DNA of 64,000 nt from contig NZ_JACXAE010000134.1 in assembly GCF_014698965.1 (NCBI RefSeq), positions 186,001-250,000 of the forward strand, given 5' to 3'. Positions 35,801 through 45,100 of the stretch are shown here, piece after piece; position 1 is the stretch's first letter; each line of letters begins with the position of its first letter. The DNA is from Iningainema tapete BLCC-T55 (GTDB lineage: Bacteria; Cyanobacteriota; Cyanobacteriia; Cyanobacteriales; Nostocaceae). The notes under the pieces were generated by a model. That model saw only the letters and a program-made list of their open reading frames with translations, did not search any database and was not told the origin of the DNA. The translations under genes were made by a program, and so were the position numbers.

Positions 35801-36048
35801 CCAGCGCGGACAGAAAATTCAGAGAAGCTGTGGAACAAGTTACTTCCTGCTTGCGTTCCTCCAGTGATATTGAAGATGTTCCCATCCCTTGTGACGCTGG
35901 AGTTATTTGGTAATGTGGCGTCTGGGGTAATTTGGGCAAAAACACGCTCTTGTAAGGAAGCAATTAACATACTTCCCACTACCAACCAACTTCCTAATTC
36001 CACAAACCTACTACACCAACACCGCCAATTTTGAGTTATCCCTGACAT
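32884..36048 (-). CDS. TpsA1, filamentous-haemagglutinin-type exoprotein
   Basis: A 1054-aa secreted beta-helix protein. After a signal region it has the TPS domain (about 40-165) with SFSEFSVRAGETAFFNNA, IDGIIRALGTANLFLINPNG and IIFGRNAQLNIGGSFVATTA, the features recognised by TpsB. The centre is built of repeats of the type TGSLFVTNGAQLLAYTRGQG + DAGDVTINARDTVSFD, each about 60 residues. The C-terminal region ends with RGGLPPNPKDVLTPDTAQID and a two-Cys tail. It is presumably exported across the outer membrane and stays at or leaves the cell surface. ATG is preceded by GGGGGTGCT. Confidence 0.88.
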   Translation of the reverse strand: MSGITQNWRCWCSRFVELGSWLVVGSMLIASLQERVFAQITPDATLPNNSSVTRDGNIFNITGGTQAGSNLFHSFSEFSVRAGETAFFNNAADIQNIISRVTGGSASNIDGIIRALGTANLFLINPNGIIFGRNAQLNIGGSFVATTASSIGFGERGFFSATNPNTPELLTVNPNALLFNQMRAASIKNNSIADAGLDPSSTYRTTGLRVPNGQSLLLVGGDIYMDGGGLYAFGGRVELAGASGAGTVGLNGNDSNLSLSFPDNLVRADVSITNLGGVSVRAGDGGSIVINSHNLNMDGGSLLLAGIESGLGSISSIAGDIEINATGLIKLTNNSYIQNGVGPGSVGKGGNIKIATGSFALTNGASLNNRTFGQGDAGNIIINARDTISLDGVGSRGFPTEVASMVLSRGVGKGGNVNITANSLSVTNGAALNASTFGRGDGGSVNINAREAVSFDRDSYAFSAVELGANGNSGGINITTKSLSVTNGAQLLAYTGGNGNAGNVTINARDNVSFDRVGSKGLFSAVYSTVDPRAVGKGGDITITTGSLFMTNDAELVASTKGQGDAGSVTINARDTVSFDRGKVFSAVETAEAVGKGANVKITTGSLFVTNGAQLLAYTRGQGDAGDVIVDARNTVSLQGVRDDGFSSLITTGTNSQLGEGGKITISTADFSIADGAIVDALTFSSKPGGSVTINANTFSATKGGQVTTSTYSNGLAGNINLNITDSVTLSGSDPTYADRLARFPERVNNVGAESGLFANANFETAGKGGDISVNTRTLSVQDTARIAVNSQGTAVGGNIQIQANNLTLKNQALISAETFSNQGGNIEIGLKDILLLRQNSRISTNAGTQGAGGDGGNITINAPNGFIVAVPNENSDITANAYTGSGGRVQIKASGVYGIGFRDLENSQTSDITASSEFGADGTVELITPEVDPNSGLVELPTIPVDTEVASGCYTPSYAQSSFVITGRGGLPPNPKDVLTPDTAQIDWVSVKPSNNNRSLPPVTTKPTTTIPKRIVEATGATLNAKGQIVLTANSSTVTPQTSKQNPTQCHGS

Positions 36049-36084
36049 AGCACCCCCAATAAATCAGTGACTGATACATCACGC

Positions 36085-36888
36085 TTATTTTTCCAAGTTG
36101 TAATGCTGTATAATTGGCTCTTTAGCAAGGTCTTGCAAGCCAAGTGCATTTAATAAGTCAACCCAATCTTTATTAATAATTGCATCCTGCGGATTGGCGC
36201 GACGCAGTTGACCTAAATTAGTTAGAGCATCATACCAAATATTATTAGCACTATAGGCAATGTACTCCCTTGGTTTTGCTGTTTTTAATTGACTATCAAG
36301 AGCCTGTGTCAGCGCCTGCCTTTGCACAAATCCATCTACATGTAAATTGTCAGATGTTTTTTTTCTATCACCACAATAAATCTCAAGATACCAGCGGTAT
36401 GTTTTATCCGCTTTTAAGGAGTATTGCGGTTGTGTTGGTGGAGTTATGCTGATAATACCAGATTTTCCAGATAGAGTAAAAGGTATTCGGTAGTCATTCT
36501 GTGCTTCTTTACCATCCTGCGCTTGTAACACGAATTCTGCGGAACGGGTGGTTTCAGGCAGTTCAGGAACATAAAACCAAAAAGTTGGATATTCTGCAAC
36601 TGTTGATGCTGAAAATGATTTCCCTCCCTCACCGGGTACTAAAGCAGCAAGACGTGTGAGGGAGCTAGGACACTCAGGATTACGCCCAGCGCCTGCTCTG
36701 CGCCTACCAGTAGGTGCGCCGTTTCTGGGCAATTTCGGTTGCTTGAAGGATTGTTCGGGGGAATTTTTAATAGTGTTTTGATTGGGAAGTTGTGCCTGCA
36801 CTGATTGCGAGTCACTCATCAAACTAACGAATAGCAGAGGAATTACGCAAGCATGTAGAATCTTTTGGTATAACTTTTTTTTAATCAT
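36085..36888 (-). CDS. DUF928 exported protein
   Basis: A 267-aa exported protein with a signal peptide ending near SQSVQAQ, a Pro/Arg-rich stretch (PRNGAPTGRRRAGAG), and the DUF928 domain: CPSSLTRLAALVPGEGGKSF, YPTFWFYVPEL, SLKADKTYRWYLEIYCG and the C-terminal NIWYDALTNLGQLRR. The family is found almost only in cyanobacteria, regularly between CHAT-CHASE2 and TpsA genes. It lies 2 bp after the CHAT-CHASE2 gene and 36 bp before tpsA1, so co-transcription is likely. The function is unknown. Confidence 0.85.
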   Translation of the reverse strand: MIKKKLYQKILHACVIPLLFVSLMSDSQSVQAQLPNQNTIKNSPEQSFKQPKLPRNGAPTGRRRAGAGRNPECPSSLTRLAALVPGEGGKSFSASTVAEYPTFWFYVPELPETTRSAEFVLQAQDGKEAQNDYRIPFTLSGKSGIISITPPTQPQYSLKADKTYRWYLEIYCGDRKKTSDNLHVDGFVQRQALTQALDSQLKTAKPREYIAYSANNIWYDALTNLGQLRRANPQDAIINKDWVDLLNALGLQDLAKEPIIQHYNLEK

Positions 36889-36890
36889 AA

Positions 36891-39251
36891 TTAAAAATTT
36901 AATTGTCTTTTCCTGCCAAGATGCTCCCGTCTAAACCACAGGACTACCACCACTTGGGTAGTTAGCAACGCTAATGCCGAGGGGATGAGTGGCACCCACC
37001 CAGCTAGTATAAAAATGCCAAAACATAACCCAAAGAGTGTTAAAAGTGTGACTGCAACCGCTAGTCCAAGGTGCAGTGGTTTTGAAAAGTACCACGCTGT
37101 AATACCTCCTACCAATGACCATTGCCATACCCAAAATGCCTCTACCCATCCAGACCACCACCACAACAAAGGTCTGCGGTCTAAAACTGCACTCAGTATT
37201 TGACTGAGCATTTGTGCCTGCACGAACACCCCCGGTATTTGCTTTTGATTGGGTTTTGCAGTAGCACTGAATGGTGTTTTCCAATAATCATTGGTATTGG
37301 TAGGAGCAGAAAGACCAATCAGGATAACGCGGTCTTTGAGTAATTCGACTGATTCTGATGGTATCTTTTTATCTAAGACATCTCTCAAACTAACTTGTTG
37401 AGCAATTTTTTCCACAGAGGGGAGAGAACGATAATTTAACAACACTTGATAACCGGATGCGTCTACTTTTTGATATCCGCTTGTGTGTTCCTTTAATTGC
37501 GGAAAAACAACATCACCAATCTGCAAATAACCTTCTTTTGTCACATCTGATGTTTTACCTTCTTTGTCTAAATAATTAAGTGCTAGTTGTAAACTAAATG
37601 CGTATTCTGCGGTACATAGAGATTTTGGGGGAGGAGTCAAATGCAAAAGCTGACGACGAGCAATATTTTCGTCATCTGCAACAAAATCACTAAAGCTTAA
37701 GCGTTCTTTTGAAACTCCAGAAGGTGGTGGAATGCCATCACTATCGCCATCATCATCAGTAGTAGCAACTTTACACACAAAAAGTAGACGATTATCCTGC
37801 CCAAAACGATTAGCTAAATTTGGATATTTTGGATCTACAATACCATCACGGTAAATATCTAAGCCGATAGTTCGTGGTTGGTACTTATTTAGTTTCTCTA
37901 ATACTTGAGTAAGTGCTTCGTCAGATAAGGACCATCGCATTTGCATTCCTTTATTGATTTGGTACTGGATATCTGCTTCATCTATAGTGATAATTAAAAG
38001 ACGCTGGTCAGGTTTTTCGGTGACAAGTTGCGATCGCATCTGCATAAAATGGTCAAAAGCCTGTAATTCTGAAGTTTGCAGATAACCCCAATACCGCACC
38101 CCCATCACCAAACTTGTTACCAACAAGCTTGTCAGCAATATTGCCAAAACACTCTTCCAACTGATCATCTTTGGCTGCAACTGCCAAATCATTGGCGCTT
38201 CCAACGGATTTTGGCAAATTACAGGCAACCAAGTTGCACATGGATATTCATCTTCTATTCCTTCCAGCCTTTTTCGTGCCTCGCGCAGCGCAGAATATAA
38301 AGGCTGTCCACTAGAAAATTCTGTTAAAAAATGTCTTAAAAATTCCTGTGCTACTACATCTGGAACTGGTTCCCGCATGACAATGACTTGGGGAATGTGT
38401 AAATCCTCTAACGCTTCCGCTAAACCTAAGCCATCGCAAGAGTTGAAAATTGCCAAGCGCAAACCGCTTTCAATTGCTTTTCTGAGTCCATGTTTTAATT
38501 TATCCAGAGTAATTGTCGTAGTTCGATTTATTTGCAGCACTCCTTTTTCTTGACTAGAACTATGTCCTGCAAAAAACAGAATATTCCAACCTTTTTCCCA
38601 AAGTTCGTTACTTAATTCCTTTCGTTGTGGTTCTATTAAAAAATTTATTTTAGCTTGGTTTGATAACTTTTCTAAAAAACCCTTATCCTTACTAATATCA
38701 ATTCCTGTGCTATCACCAAAAATAGCTAAAATCTTGACTTTAGTTTCTTTCGTATATATTTTATGTGGTCGTTGGGCTTCTAAGCAACTCAGTGCAACTT
38801 CGGCATTCGGATAATCTTCAAAAAGGTTCCACAAATGCCAAGGAAGTCGCCGCAATAAATTATCACCAGTTGCAATCATAAAACGGATTTCTTCATTCGG
38901 ATTCAATTGTGTACGTAATTTTTGGTCTATTTTACGAAACTGCTCTGAGTTGAGCCAAGCATTAATTTTACACGATAATTGCTGACACAAGTCATGAAAT
39001 TCAACTTCGGAAAAATTAGTGACATCAGTATCTTCTATTTCCAGACGTACACACAAACCATAATAGCGGTAGACAGCAGAGTATAAGATTTGCCAACTTC
39101 GATAAAGTTGAGCAATCTCTGGCGCTGCTGGTAAACTACCACGAAATTCCATCGCACGCGGATCATTTGGAAAACCGAGTTGCACTGTGACATCGGGAAA
39201 GCCTTTGTGCAAGTTTCCCTTACCCAAATTCAAGACAACTAGCTTACTCAT
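36891..39251 (-). CDS. CHAT-CHASE2 membrane protein
   Basis: A 786-aa protein from the ATG at 39251 (MSKLVVLNLGKG). The N-terminal 350 residues are a CHAT caspase-like domain with His230 (FFAGHSSS) and Cys272 (IFNSCDGLGLA). A membrane helix (SVLAILLTSLLVTSLVMG) precedes a periplasmic CHASE2 sensor domain (FDHFMQMRSQ; RLLIITIDEADIQYQ; LNYRSLP; VILIGLSAPTNTNDYWKTPF). Two or three C-terminal helices close it. Architecture suggests an envelope signal passed to a cytoplasmic protease-like domain. It overlaps no neighbour but sits 20 bp after DUF1822 and 2 bp before DUF928. Confidence 0.88.
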   Translation of the reverse strand: MSKLVVLNLGKGNLHKGFPDVTVQLGFPNDPRAMEFRGSLPAAPEIAQLYRSWQILYSAVYRYYGLCVRLEIEDTDVTNFSEVEFHDLCQQLSCKINAWLNSEQFRKIDQKLRTQLNPNEEIRFMIATGDNLLRRLPWHLWNLFEDYPNAEVALSCLEAQRPHKIYTKETKVKILAIFGDSTGIDISKDKGFLEKLSNQAKINFLIEPQRKELSNELWEKGWNILFFAGHSSSQEKGVLQINRTTTITLDKLKHGLRKAIESGLRLAIFNSCDGLGLAEALEDLHIPQVIVMREPVPDVVAQEFLRHFLTEFSSGQPLYSALREARKRLEGIEDEYPCATWLPVICQNPLEAPMIWQLQPKMISWKSVLAILLTSLLVTSLVMGVRYWGYLQTSELQAFDHFMQMRSQLVTEKPDQRLLIITIDEADIQYQINKGMQMRWSLSDEALTQVLEKLNKYQPRTIGLDIYRDGIVDPKYPNLANRFGQDNRLLFVCKVATTDDDGDSDGIPPPSGVSKERLSFSDFVADDENIARRQLLHLTPPPKSLCTAEYAFSLQLALNYLDKEGKTSDVTKEGYLQIGDVVFPQLKEHTSGYQKVDASGYQVLLNYRSLPSVEKIAQQVSLRDVLDKKIPSESVELLKDRVILIGLSAPTNTNDYWKTPFSATAKPNQKQIPGVFVQAQMLSQILSAVLDRRPLLWWWSGWVEAFWVWQWSLVGGITAWYFSKPLHLGLAVAVTLLTLFGLCFGIFILAGWVPLIPSALALLTTQVVVVLWFRREHLGRKRQLNF

Positions 39252-39271
39252 TACACTCCGACAAAAAAATG

Positions 39272-40237
39272 TCAAATCACAAAAGTCTCCTTAATTGTGA
39301 AATCCCCATAAGACACTTGGATATTAAAGCATTCTCCAGAATAACCTCGAAATCGCTTTAATTGAATAAAGTTATCATTACTTCGCGATTTAACTTCTTG
39401 CATAATTTCTCCTGATTCTGATAGTAAATTAAGTTTAAGGTTAGATGGCAAATAAGTTTGTCCATCAATAGGATGCAGTTGTACTAGTATTTCTACTTTC
39501 TGCTCAGAATAAGGTGCGCTGGGTTCCGCTGCCCCTTGAGCGATCGCTACTAGCAACACCACTGATTGATTTCCCAGTTGTAATCCCAAGTCTATTATTT
39601 TTGCTCGTGCCACGCTAACTTCACGCTTTAATGAAACATTTCTTAAAGCAAATTTCTGCTCCATACCGCCAAAAATTTCTTCTAAAGCCATCCAACTGCT
39701 TTCAAAGAGATTGTCGAACCATTGGCTTAACTTTACTCGTGTTTTGACTACTTCACGTTGGTTAATTTGATGCAAATGTGAGAGTAAATCAGCCAGCGAT
39801 TCCAATTCACTCAGAAATATCTCACCGCTATTAGTTGGCGTTTTAACAAATCCTAGTATTGTAGCTGTTTTGAAAGATTCATCCAATTGCACAGCTACAT
39901 AGCCAATTCTGTCGGTAGAAACCTCTGGGGGAACAAAAACTGTTTGTGATGAAGGTAACACTGGACGACATTCTAATTTCCCCAAACCTCGGACTTGTAA
40001 ATCAGCAACATCCATCAGTCCTTGCATTAAGGGATTATAACTCAGACTAGCTTCCCAGTCAGTTTCCCAACCTATGCAACGCAAATAAAATTTTACCGCT
40101 GCCACAGCTAAAGTATTAAGATATACCTGTTGTCCTTTGTCGGGGTTGCTATGTTTGCGGCGGAATTTTTCTGCTAAAGTGCGAGCTTCTAAACCCAAAG
40201 GTACGGTGAAAGTTAAAGATTCTGATACGCTCTGCAT
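39272..40237 (-). CDS. DUF1822 family protein
   Basis: A 321-aa cytoplasmic protein from the ATG at 40237 (MQSVSESLTFTVPL); an ATG at 40267 would overlap the sigma gene. DUF1822 landmarks include FTVPLGLEARTLAEKF, NTLAVAAVKFYLRCIGWETDW and the GYVAVQLDESFKTATILGF strand pair. It ends with VSYGDFTIKETFVI. The family is known only from cyanobacteria and is usually encoded between an alternative sigma factor and a CHAT-CHASE2 gene, as here. It may be a sigma-associated regulator or adaptor; this is a guess from position. Confidence 0.82.
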   Translation of the reverse strand: MQSVSESLTFTVPLGLEARTLAEKFRRKHSNPDKGQQVYLNTLAVAAVKFYLRCIGWETDWEASLSYNPLMQGLMDVADLQVRGLGKLECRPVLPSSQTVFVPPEVSTDRIGYVAVQLDESFKTATILGFVKTPTNSGEIFLSELESLADLLSHLHQINQREVVKTRVKLSQWFDNLFESSWMALEEIFGGMEQKFALRNVSLKREVSVARAKIIDLGLQLGNQSVVLLVAIAQGAAEPSAPYSEQKVEILVQLHPIDGQTYLPSNLKLNLLSESGEIMQEVKSRSNDNFIQLKRFRGYSGECFNIQVSYGDFTIKETFVI

Positions 40238-40256
40238 GATGTGTTGCTCTCCTACT

Positions 40257-40916
40257 TTAAAGTGCATAGTCTAGACAATAAGTTTTAATTTTATCTGTGA
40301 ACTTATTTAAACATCGGTAATAAAAGGATCTGACTGTATAAATGTTTAAATTGTATTCGGCGGCTATTTCTTTCCATGATTTACCCAAAATTCTTTCTAG
40401 AGCCAAAGCTTGAAAGTTGGCTTGTGGATATTCTCTTATGTGTTCTTTTTTAAAAATATCTTCTGGGTCTGATTTTATACATTCAATTAAAATTTCAGTA
40501 ATGTCTTGTGGTTTTTCAGGAGGAGCAAGATTATCTAGCTGAGCATCGGTAATATTTGTAACATTTTTCTGACCAAAAAATTTCCGAACTGCTTCTTTGA
40601 AAAATCGCCGATCCAAAAGAACATTGACCCATGTCATCACTGAACCGCGTTCTGGATTATAATTATCAATATTCTGACAAATATATAGTAAAAGCTCTTG
40701 TAGCGCTTCATTATAAATGTCTTCATAAACATCTGCTGAAAATTGCCCCCTTTGCGGGTAGTAAAGCCTACCTGATTGCACAATGGTATTAACCAGCTTT
40801 GTCAGAGCTAGTTGTCGTTGTTCAGCTAAAGGTGGGTATTGCTGTGCTGTTGAAGCCAGCTGTTGAAGCAAAACATCTATTTCAGCGATCGAGGTTTGAT
40901 TCATCTGCCACTCCAA
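40257..40916 (-). CDS. alternative sigma-70-family factor of the TPS/CHAT cluster
   Basis: A 219-aa (or 215-aa from MNQTS) ECF-like sigma factor. A region-2-like part contains VYEDIYNEALQELLLYICQN and RGSVMTWVNVLLDRRF. Region 4 is a C-terminal helix-turn-helix (LERILGKSWKEIAAEYNLNI, YTVRSFYYRCLNKF). The linker is longer than in most ECF factors. It is the first gene of the minus-strand run sigma-DUF1822-CHAT/CHASE2-DUF928-tpsA, so it probably directs expression of this cluster. No anti-sigma factor of known type is adjacent. Confidence 0.82.
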   Translation of the reverse strand: MEWQMNQTSIAEIDVLLQQLASTAQQYPPLAEQRQLALTKLVNTIVQSGRLYYPQRGQFSADVYEDIYNEALQELLLYICQNIDNYNPERGSVMTWVNVLLDRRFFKEAVRKFFGQKNVTNITDAQLDNLAPPEKPQDITEILIECIKSDPEDIFKKEHIREYPQANFQALALERILGKSWKEIAAEYNLNIYTVRSFYYRCLNKFTDKIKTYCLDYAL

Positions 40917-41060
40917 AGGTTCGTCCCTCCATCTTTATCTCAGGCTTCATCGGGCGAGTTTCATGCAAAACCAGGATTTTTTTAACAAAACTTTACATCA
41001 TCAGTTATCCAGCCTAAAAATTGCGTATGTTTACCAATACCTTCGTCATGAAACGCCCAC

Positions 41061-41107
41061 AGCATGGAATGCTGGGGCTACACATACAAAGCCCACCTCC
41101 GTGGGCT
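41061..41107. repeat. double hairpin repeat upstream of sigma gene
   Basis: AGCAT-GGA-ATGCT and AGCCCAC-CTCC-GTGGGCT occur in tandem in the 276-bp gap between the Rpn gene and the sigma gene. Similar GTGGGCT palindromes are scattered in cyanobacterial genomes. They might also affect the sigma leader, but no promoter could be picked. Confidence 0.5.
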
Positions 41108-41192
41108 AAAATAAAATCCTTGTAGGCTGCCCCGCTGCCTTTGTTTGTATAGCCACACTCTTCTAGGATGTATGAAAACAAATCAAAGTGAC

Positions 41193-42056
41193 TCAGACAT
41201 TCTCTAACCAAGCTTGTAAATCAGCCGAACTTGTAAAATCTAACAGTGCTTCACTCAAATTTTCGAGAACAGGCAATGGTAGACGAGAAATTTGCGATCG
41301 CACATCATAAGAGATTTCTCCAAATCGCTTAGTTAAAAGTCGGATAACCAGGTTAAATGTTGCTTCCTCTCGTCCTTCGTCTTTGATTTCTCGGTAAACT
41401 CTCGTTTCCTTTAGTGTTATTCCTAACATAGATTCTACCTCTTTTTTACTCAATTGTTCAAATTTGTACACCATAATCGTCGTCACCATCTCTATGATGA
41501 CGCGACTTGATAGATTAGATGCTTCAACAGCGGTTCTAGTTAACAAATTCCTTGCTTCTTCTGGCGCTCGTTCTTCTTCTACCGTAGTTAGTACCATTAG
41601 CGCCACCCACAGAGGTAATTGGCGAATATCCCCCAACTCATTCAAATACACCCGATACACTTGGTTTCCGTTCAGCAGGCTTCGATGAGGATAAACATCG
41701 CTTTGTTCAACACTGCGCGACGGGTAAATTATTACTGCTTGCCAGTCACTAAATATAGCACGGTTACGATAGAAATATAATGAAGATTCTGCAAATAGTC
41801 TCTCGTAAAGCTGTTCATCCTTATAAAATTGTACTTCACAGAAATAGACTACTCCTGCATCTTCGTTTTCCGGTGGAAGAAATACTCCATCAATCTCAAA
41901 TTTTGGTTCTTTGACAGCTACAGAATCAAATCGGTAAGCATTTGCATTTTTTGGAGGATTTGTCAAGAGTTCAAATAGCAGTGAGGGGGATTGTTGGAAC
42001 AGTTTTGAATTGTTGAGTCTCGACGCATGAAGCATTTTAGGTAATTTATTTGACAT
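41193..42056 (-). CDS. Rpn/DUF2887-type PD-(D/E)XK nuclease
   Basis: A 287-aa Rpn-like protein. The N-terminal nuclease domain has SKLFQQSPSLLFELL, then the acidic core FEIDGVFLP...VVYFCEVQFY (D-x(n)-E-x-Q) and LYERLFAESSLYFYR. A linker with ETRVYREIKDEGREE leads to a DUF4351-type tail (LLTKRFGEISYDVRSQI; AWLEN). Rpn proteins promote RecA-independent recombination and behave as mobile genes. It occupies the place where a tpsB gene would follow tpsA2, of which only the first codons remain. Confidence 0.82.
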   Translation of the reverse strand: MSNKLPKMLHASRLNNSKLFQQSPSLLFELLTNPPKNANAYRFDSVAVKEPKFEIDGVFLPPENEDAGVVYFCEVQFYKDEQLYERLFAESSLYFYRNRAIFSDWQAVIIYPSRSVEQSDVYPHRSLLNGNQVYRVYLNELGDIRQLPLWVALMVLTTVEEERAPEEARNLLTRTAVEASNLSSRVIIEMVTTIMVYKFEQLSKKEVESMLGITLKETRVYREIKDEGREEATFNLVIRLLTKRFGEISYDVRSQISRLPLPVLENLSEALLDFTSSADLQAWLENV

Positions 42057-42171
42057 TATATGGCGGACGTTGCATCAGGGAAAATGCATTTTCTGCGGTT
42101 GAAAGGTTTCGCCAAATAAATGCGAGACAAGACATAGCGCTGCCGGAGTATTGAGTAACTTTAACTACCAT
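42046..42171 (-). pseudogene. tpsB 5' remnant overlapping tpsA2 stop
   Basis: ATGGTAGTTAAAGTTACTCA matches the start of the intact tpsB (ATGGTAGCTAAAGTTACTCA) and overlaps the tpsA2 stop codon. After MVVKVTQ the frame continues into unrelated sequence for 34 codons and stops just inside the Rpn gene start. It shows that tpsA2 was once directly followed by a tpsB. Confidence 0.7.
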
Positions 42172-45100
42172 AACACTGAATTAGGTTTTGTCTGGAAGTA
42201 CGAGGAGTAACGGTAGATGAATTAGCGGTGAGGACTATTTGTCCTTTGGCGTTTAACATTGCACCTGTGGCTTCAACAATACGTTTGGGAGTGGCGGTAG
42301 TTGGTTTAGTGGTAACAGGCGGTAGGGCGCGGTTATTGTTGCTGGGTTTAACCGACACCCAATCTATTTGGGCGGTATCAGGAGTGAGAACGTCTTTGGG
42401 ATTGGGCGGTAAGCCACCGCGTCCAGTTATAATAAATTTGCTTTGTGCTTGAGCGCCACCTGTATAACAGCCTTGTGCTACTTCAGTATCAATTGGTACA
42501 GTAGGCAAGTTGACTAATCCAAGACTGGGATCAACATCCAGCGTATCGATTGTAACTTCGCCACTAACTCCAAAATCTGAACTGGCTGTAATATCACTCA
42601 GTAAAGTTGGGCTAGAGCGGGGCTGAATGCCAAAAATACCTGTAGCTGTAATATCAACTCTACCGCCCCTACCAGTGAAGGCATTGGCGCTGATATTGCT
42701 ATCTTCCCTTGGAACGGCGACGATCAAGGGTGAGTTTATAGTGATGTTGCCGCCATCTCCTTCAGCCCGTGCAGCACCAGCATTTGTAGAAATTTGACTA
42801 CCCTGACGCATGAGCAGGATGTCTTGTAGCCCTATGGTAATATTGCCACCCTGAGTGCTAGATGTTTCTGCTGAAATCAACCCTTGATTATTAAGAGTTA
42901 AATTGCCTGCTTGAATTTTGATATTACCCCCGACTCCTGTCCCTAGACTATTAAGTAAAATGCGGGCATTGTCTAAAGAGATGCGATCGCGGGCATGAAT
43001 AATCGCATTACCTGCATCCCCCTGTCCATATGTATCGGCAAGTATTTGAGCGCCATTACGTACAAAAAGAGAACCAGTTGTAATGTTGGTGTCGCCCCCC
43101 TTGCCTATAGCTCCATATCCCAGTATGTTCAATACTCCACTGGGCAAGCTATTGCTTCCTACCCCATCAAACAAGACAGTATCACGGGCATTAATAGTGA
43201 CATTACTACTAGCATTGTTCTGTCCACGGATGTCCACGCCTATTTGAGCGCCATTAGTCAGAGAAAGAGAACCAGTCGTAATGTTGATGTCGCCCCCCTT
43301 TCCTGTTGCCCTTGCTCCTACCTGGCTAAATGCTCCACTGGGAAAACCATTACTTCCTACCCCATCAAACGAGACAGTATCACGGGCATTAATAGTTACA
43401 CTGCCTGCATTCCCTTGTCCACCAGTACTAGCAATCAATTCAGCACCATTGCGTACAAAAAGAGAACCCGTTGTAATGTTGATACTACCTGCGCTACCTG
43501 TGCCTTCAGATTCCTTCGAGCTGGATATTCCACTTGAGAAGCTATTACTACTCCTGACTCCATCAAACAAGACATTATCACGGGCATTAATAGTTACACT
43601 GCCTGCATTTCCTTGTCCATTATTGCCGACCGATAGTAAACCGCCATTGCTTACAGTCAGAGAACCAGTCGTGATGTTGATGCTGCCCCCGTTACCTGTA
43701 ACTCCATTCACTCTGCTTATTGCTTGGCTAGAGGAGGTATTATTCGTATTACTCCCCACTCCATCAAACAAGACATTATCACGAGCAGTAATAGTGATCT
43801 TGCCTGCATTCCCGAATTGTACAAATGTGCTGGTATCTAGTTGAGCACCATTGCGTACAAAAAGAGAACCCGCTGTGATGTTGATGCTGCCCTCCTTACC
43901 TATGGCTTCAGGTTTTACCCTGCTCACTACTCCACTGGAGAAGCCATTACTCCCTACTCCATCAAATAAAACAGTATCACGGGCATTAATAGTTACACTA
44001 CCTGCATCTCCGCTGCCAGAAGTGTCGCCTCCCACTAGAGCGCCATTGCGTGCAACAAAAGAACCCGTTGTGATGTTTATACTGCCCCCATTGCCTGTAG
44101 CGCCTGGTCCCACCCCAATTACTGCTCCACTGGAAAAGCTTGGATTTCCAACTCCATCAAACAAGACAGTATCAAGGGCATTAATAGTAACATCGCCTGC
44201 ATTCCCCACTCCATTTGTGCTGGCAACTAATAGAGAGCTATTGCGTACACTTAGAGAACCCGTTGTAATTTTGATGCTGCCTGCATTACCAAAGGCTCCT
44301 GGTCGCACTGAGCTTAATATGCCATTGAATCCACTATTCTCTGGGCTAATGAAGGAAACGCTATCACGGGCATTAATAGTAACATTGCCTGCATTCCCCT
44401 TTCCATTGGTCAGAGTATATAATTGAGAGTTATCAGAAACAAACGACCCCGTCGTAATGTTGACATCGCCTGCTTGTCCGGTCGCTCCAGGTGTTAAGAC
44501 ATTAAAAATAAGACTTCCATCCTTAAAATCGACTGCTTGAAGTGCATTAATCTCAATGTTCCCCGCCTTACTGTCTGATGAACCTAGTTCTTGAGCTATC
44601 CCTGCCAGTAGCGCACTTCCTCTGAGAATTTCTAGATTTCGAGCATTAATTGCAATAGTACCACCGTTGTCAGCACGCACTTCTACTCCAGCACCATTGG
44701 TAAGTTTGACATCTGATGGGCTTATCCCATCCGGAAAACTTAGACTCAGATTATTATCATTCCCATTTAGCCCAACCGTTCCAGATCCTGCCAGTCCTCC
44801 CAACTCCACTCGCCCACCAAAAGCTCTCAATTTTCCGTTATCCATGTTGATATTGCCACCAATAAGCAGCAAACTCCGCCCATTAGGAACACGTAGACCA
44901 TATGTCTTTGCACCTGTTGGATCTAATCCTGCTGGTGCTACTGAGTTATTTTGAATCGATGCAGCAGACATTTGATTGAAGAGAAAAGCCGAAGGATTGA
45001 CGGTCAGCAATTCAGGAGTATTCGGATTAGTTGCACTGAAAAAACCTTGATTGCCGAACCCAATCGCATTGGCAGTAGTTGCAACAAATGAACCGCCAAT

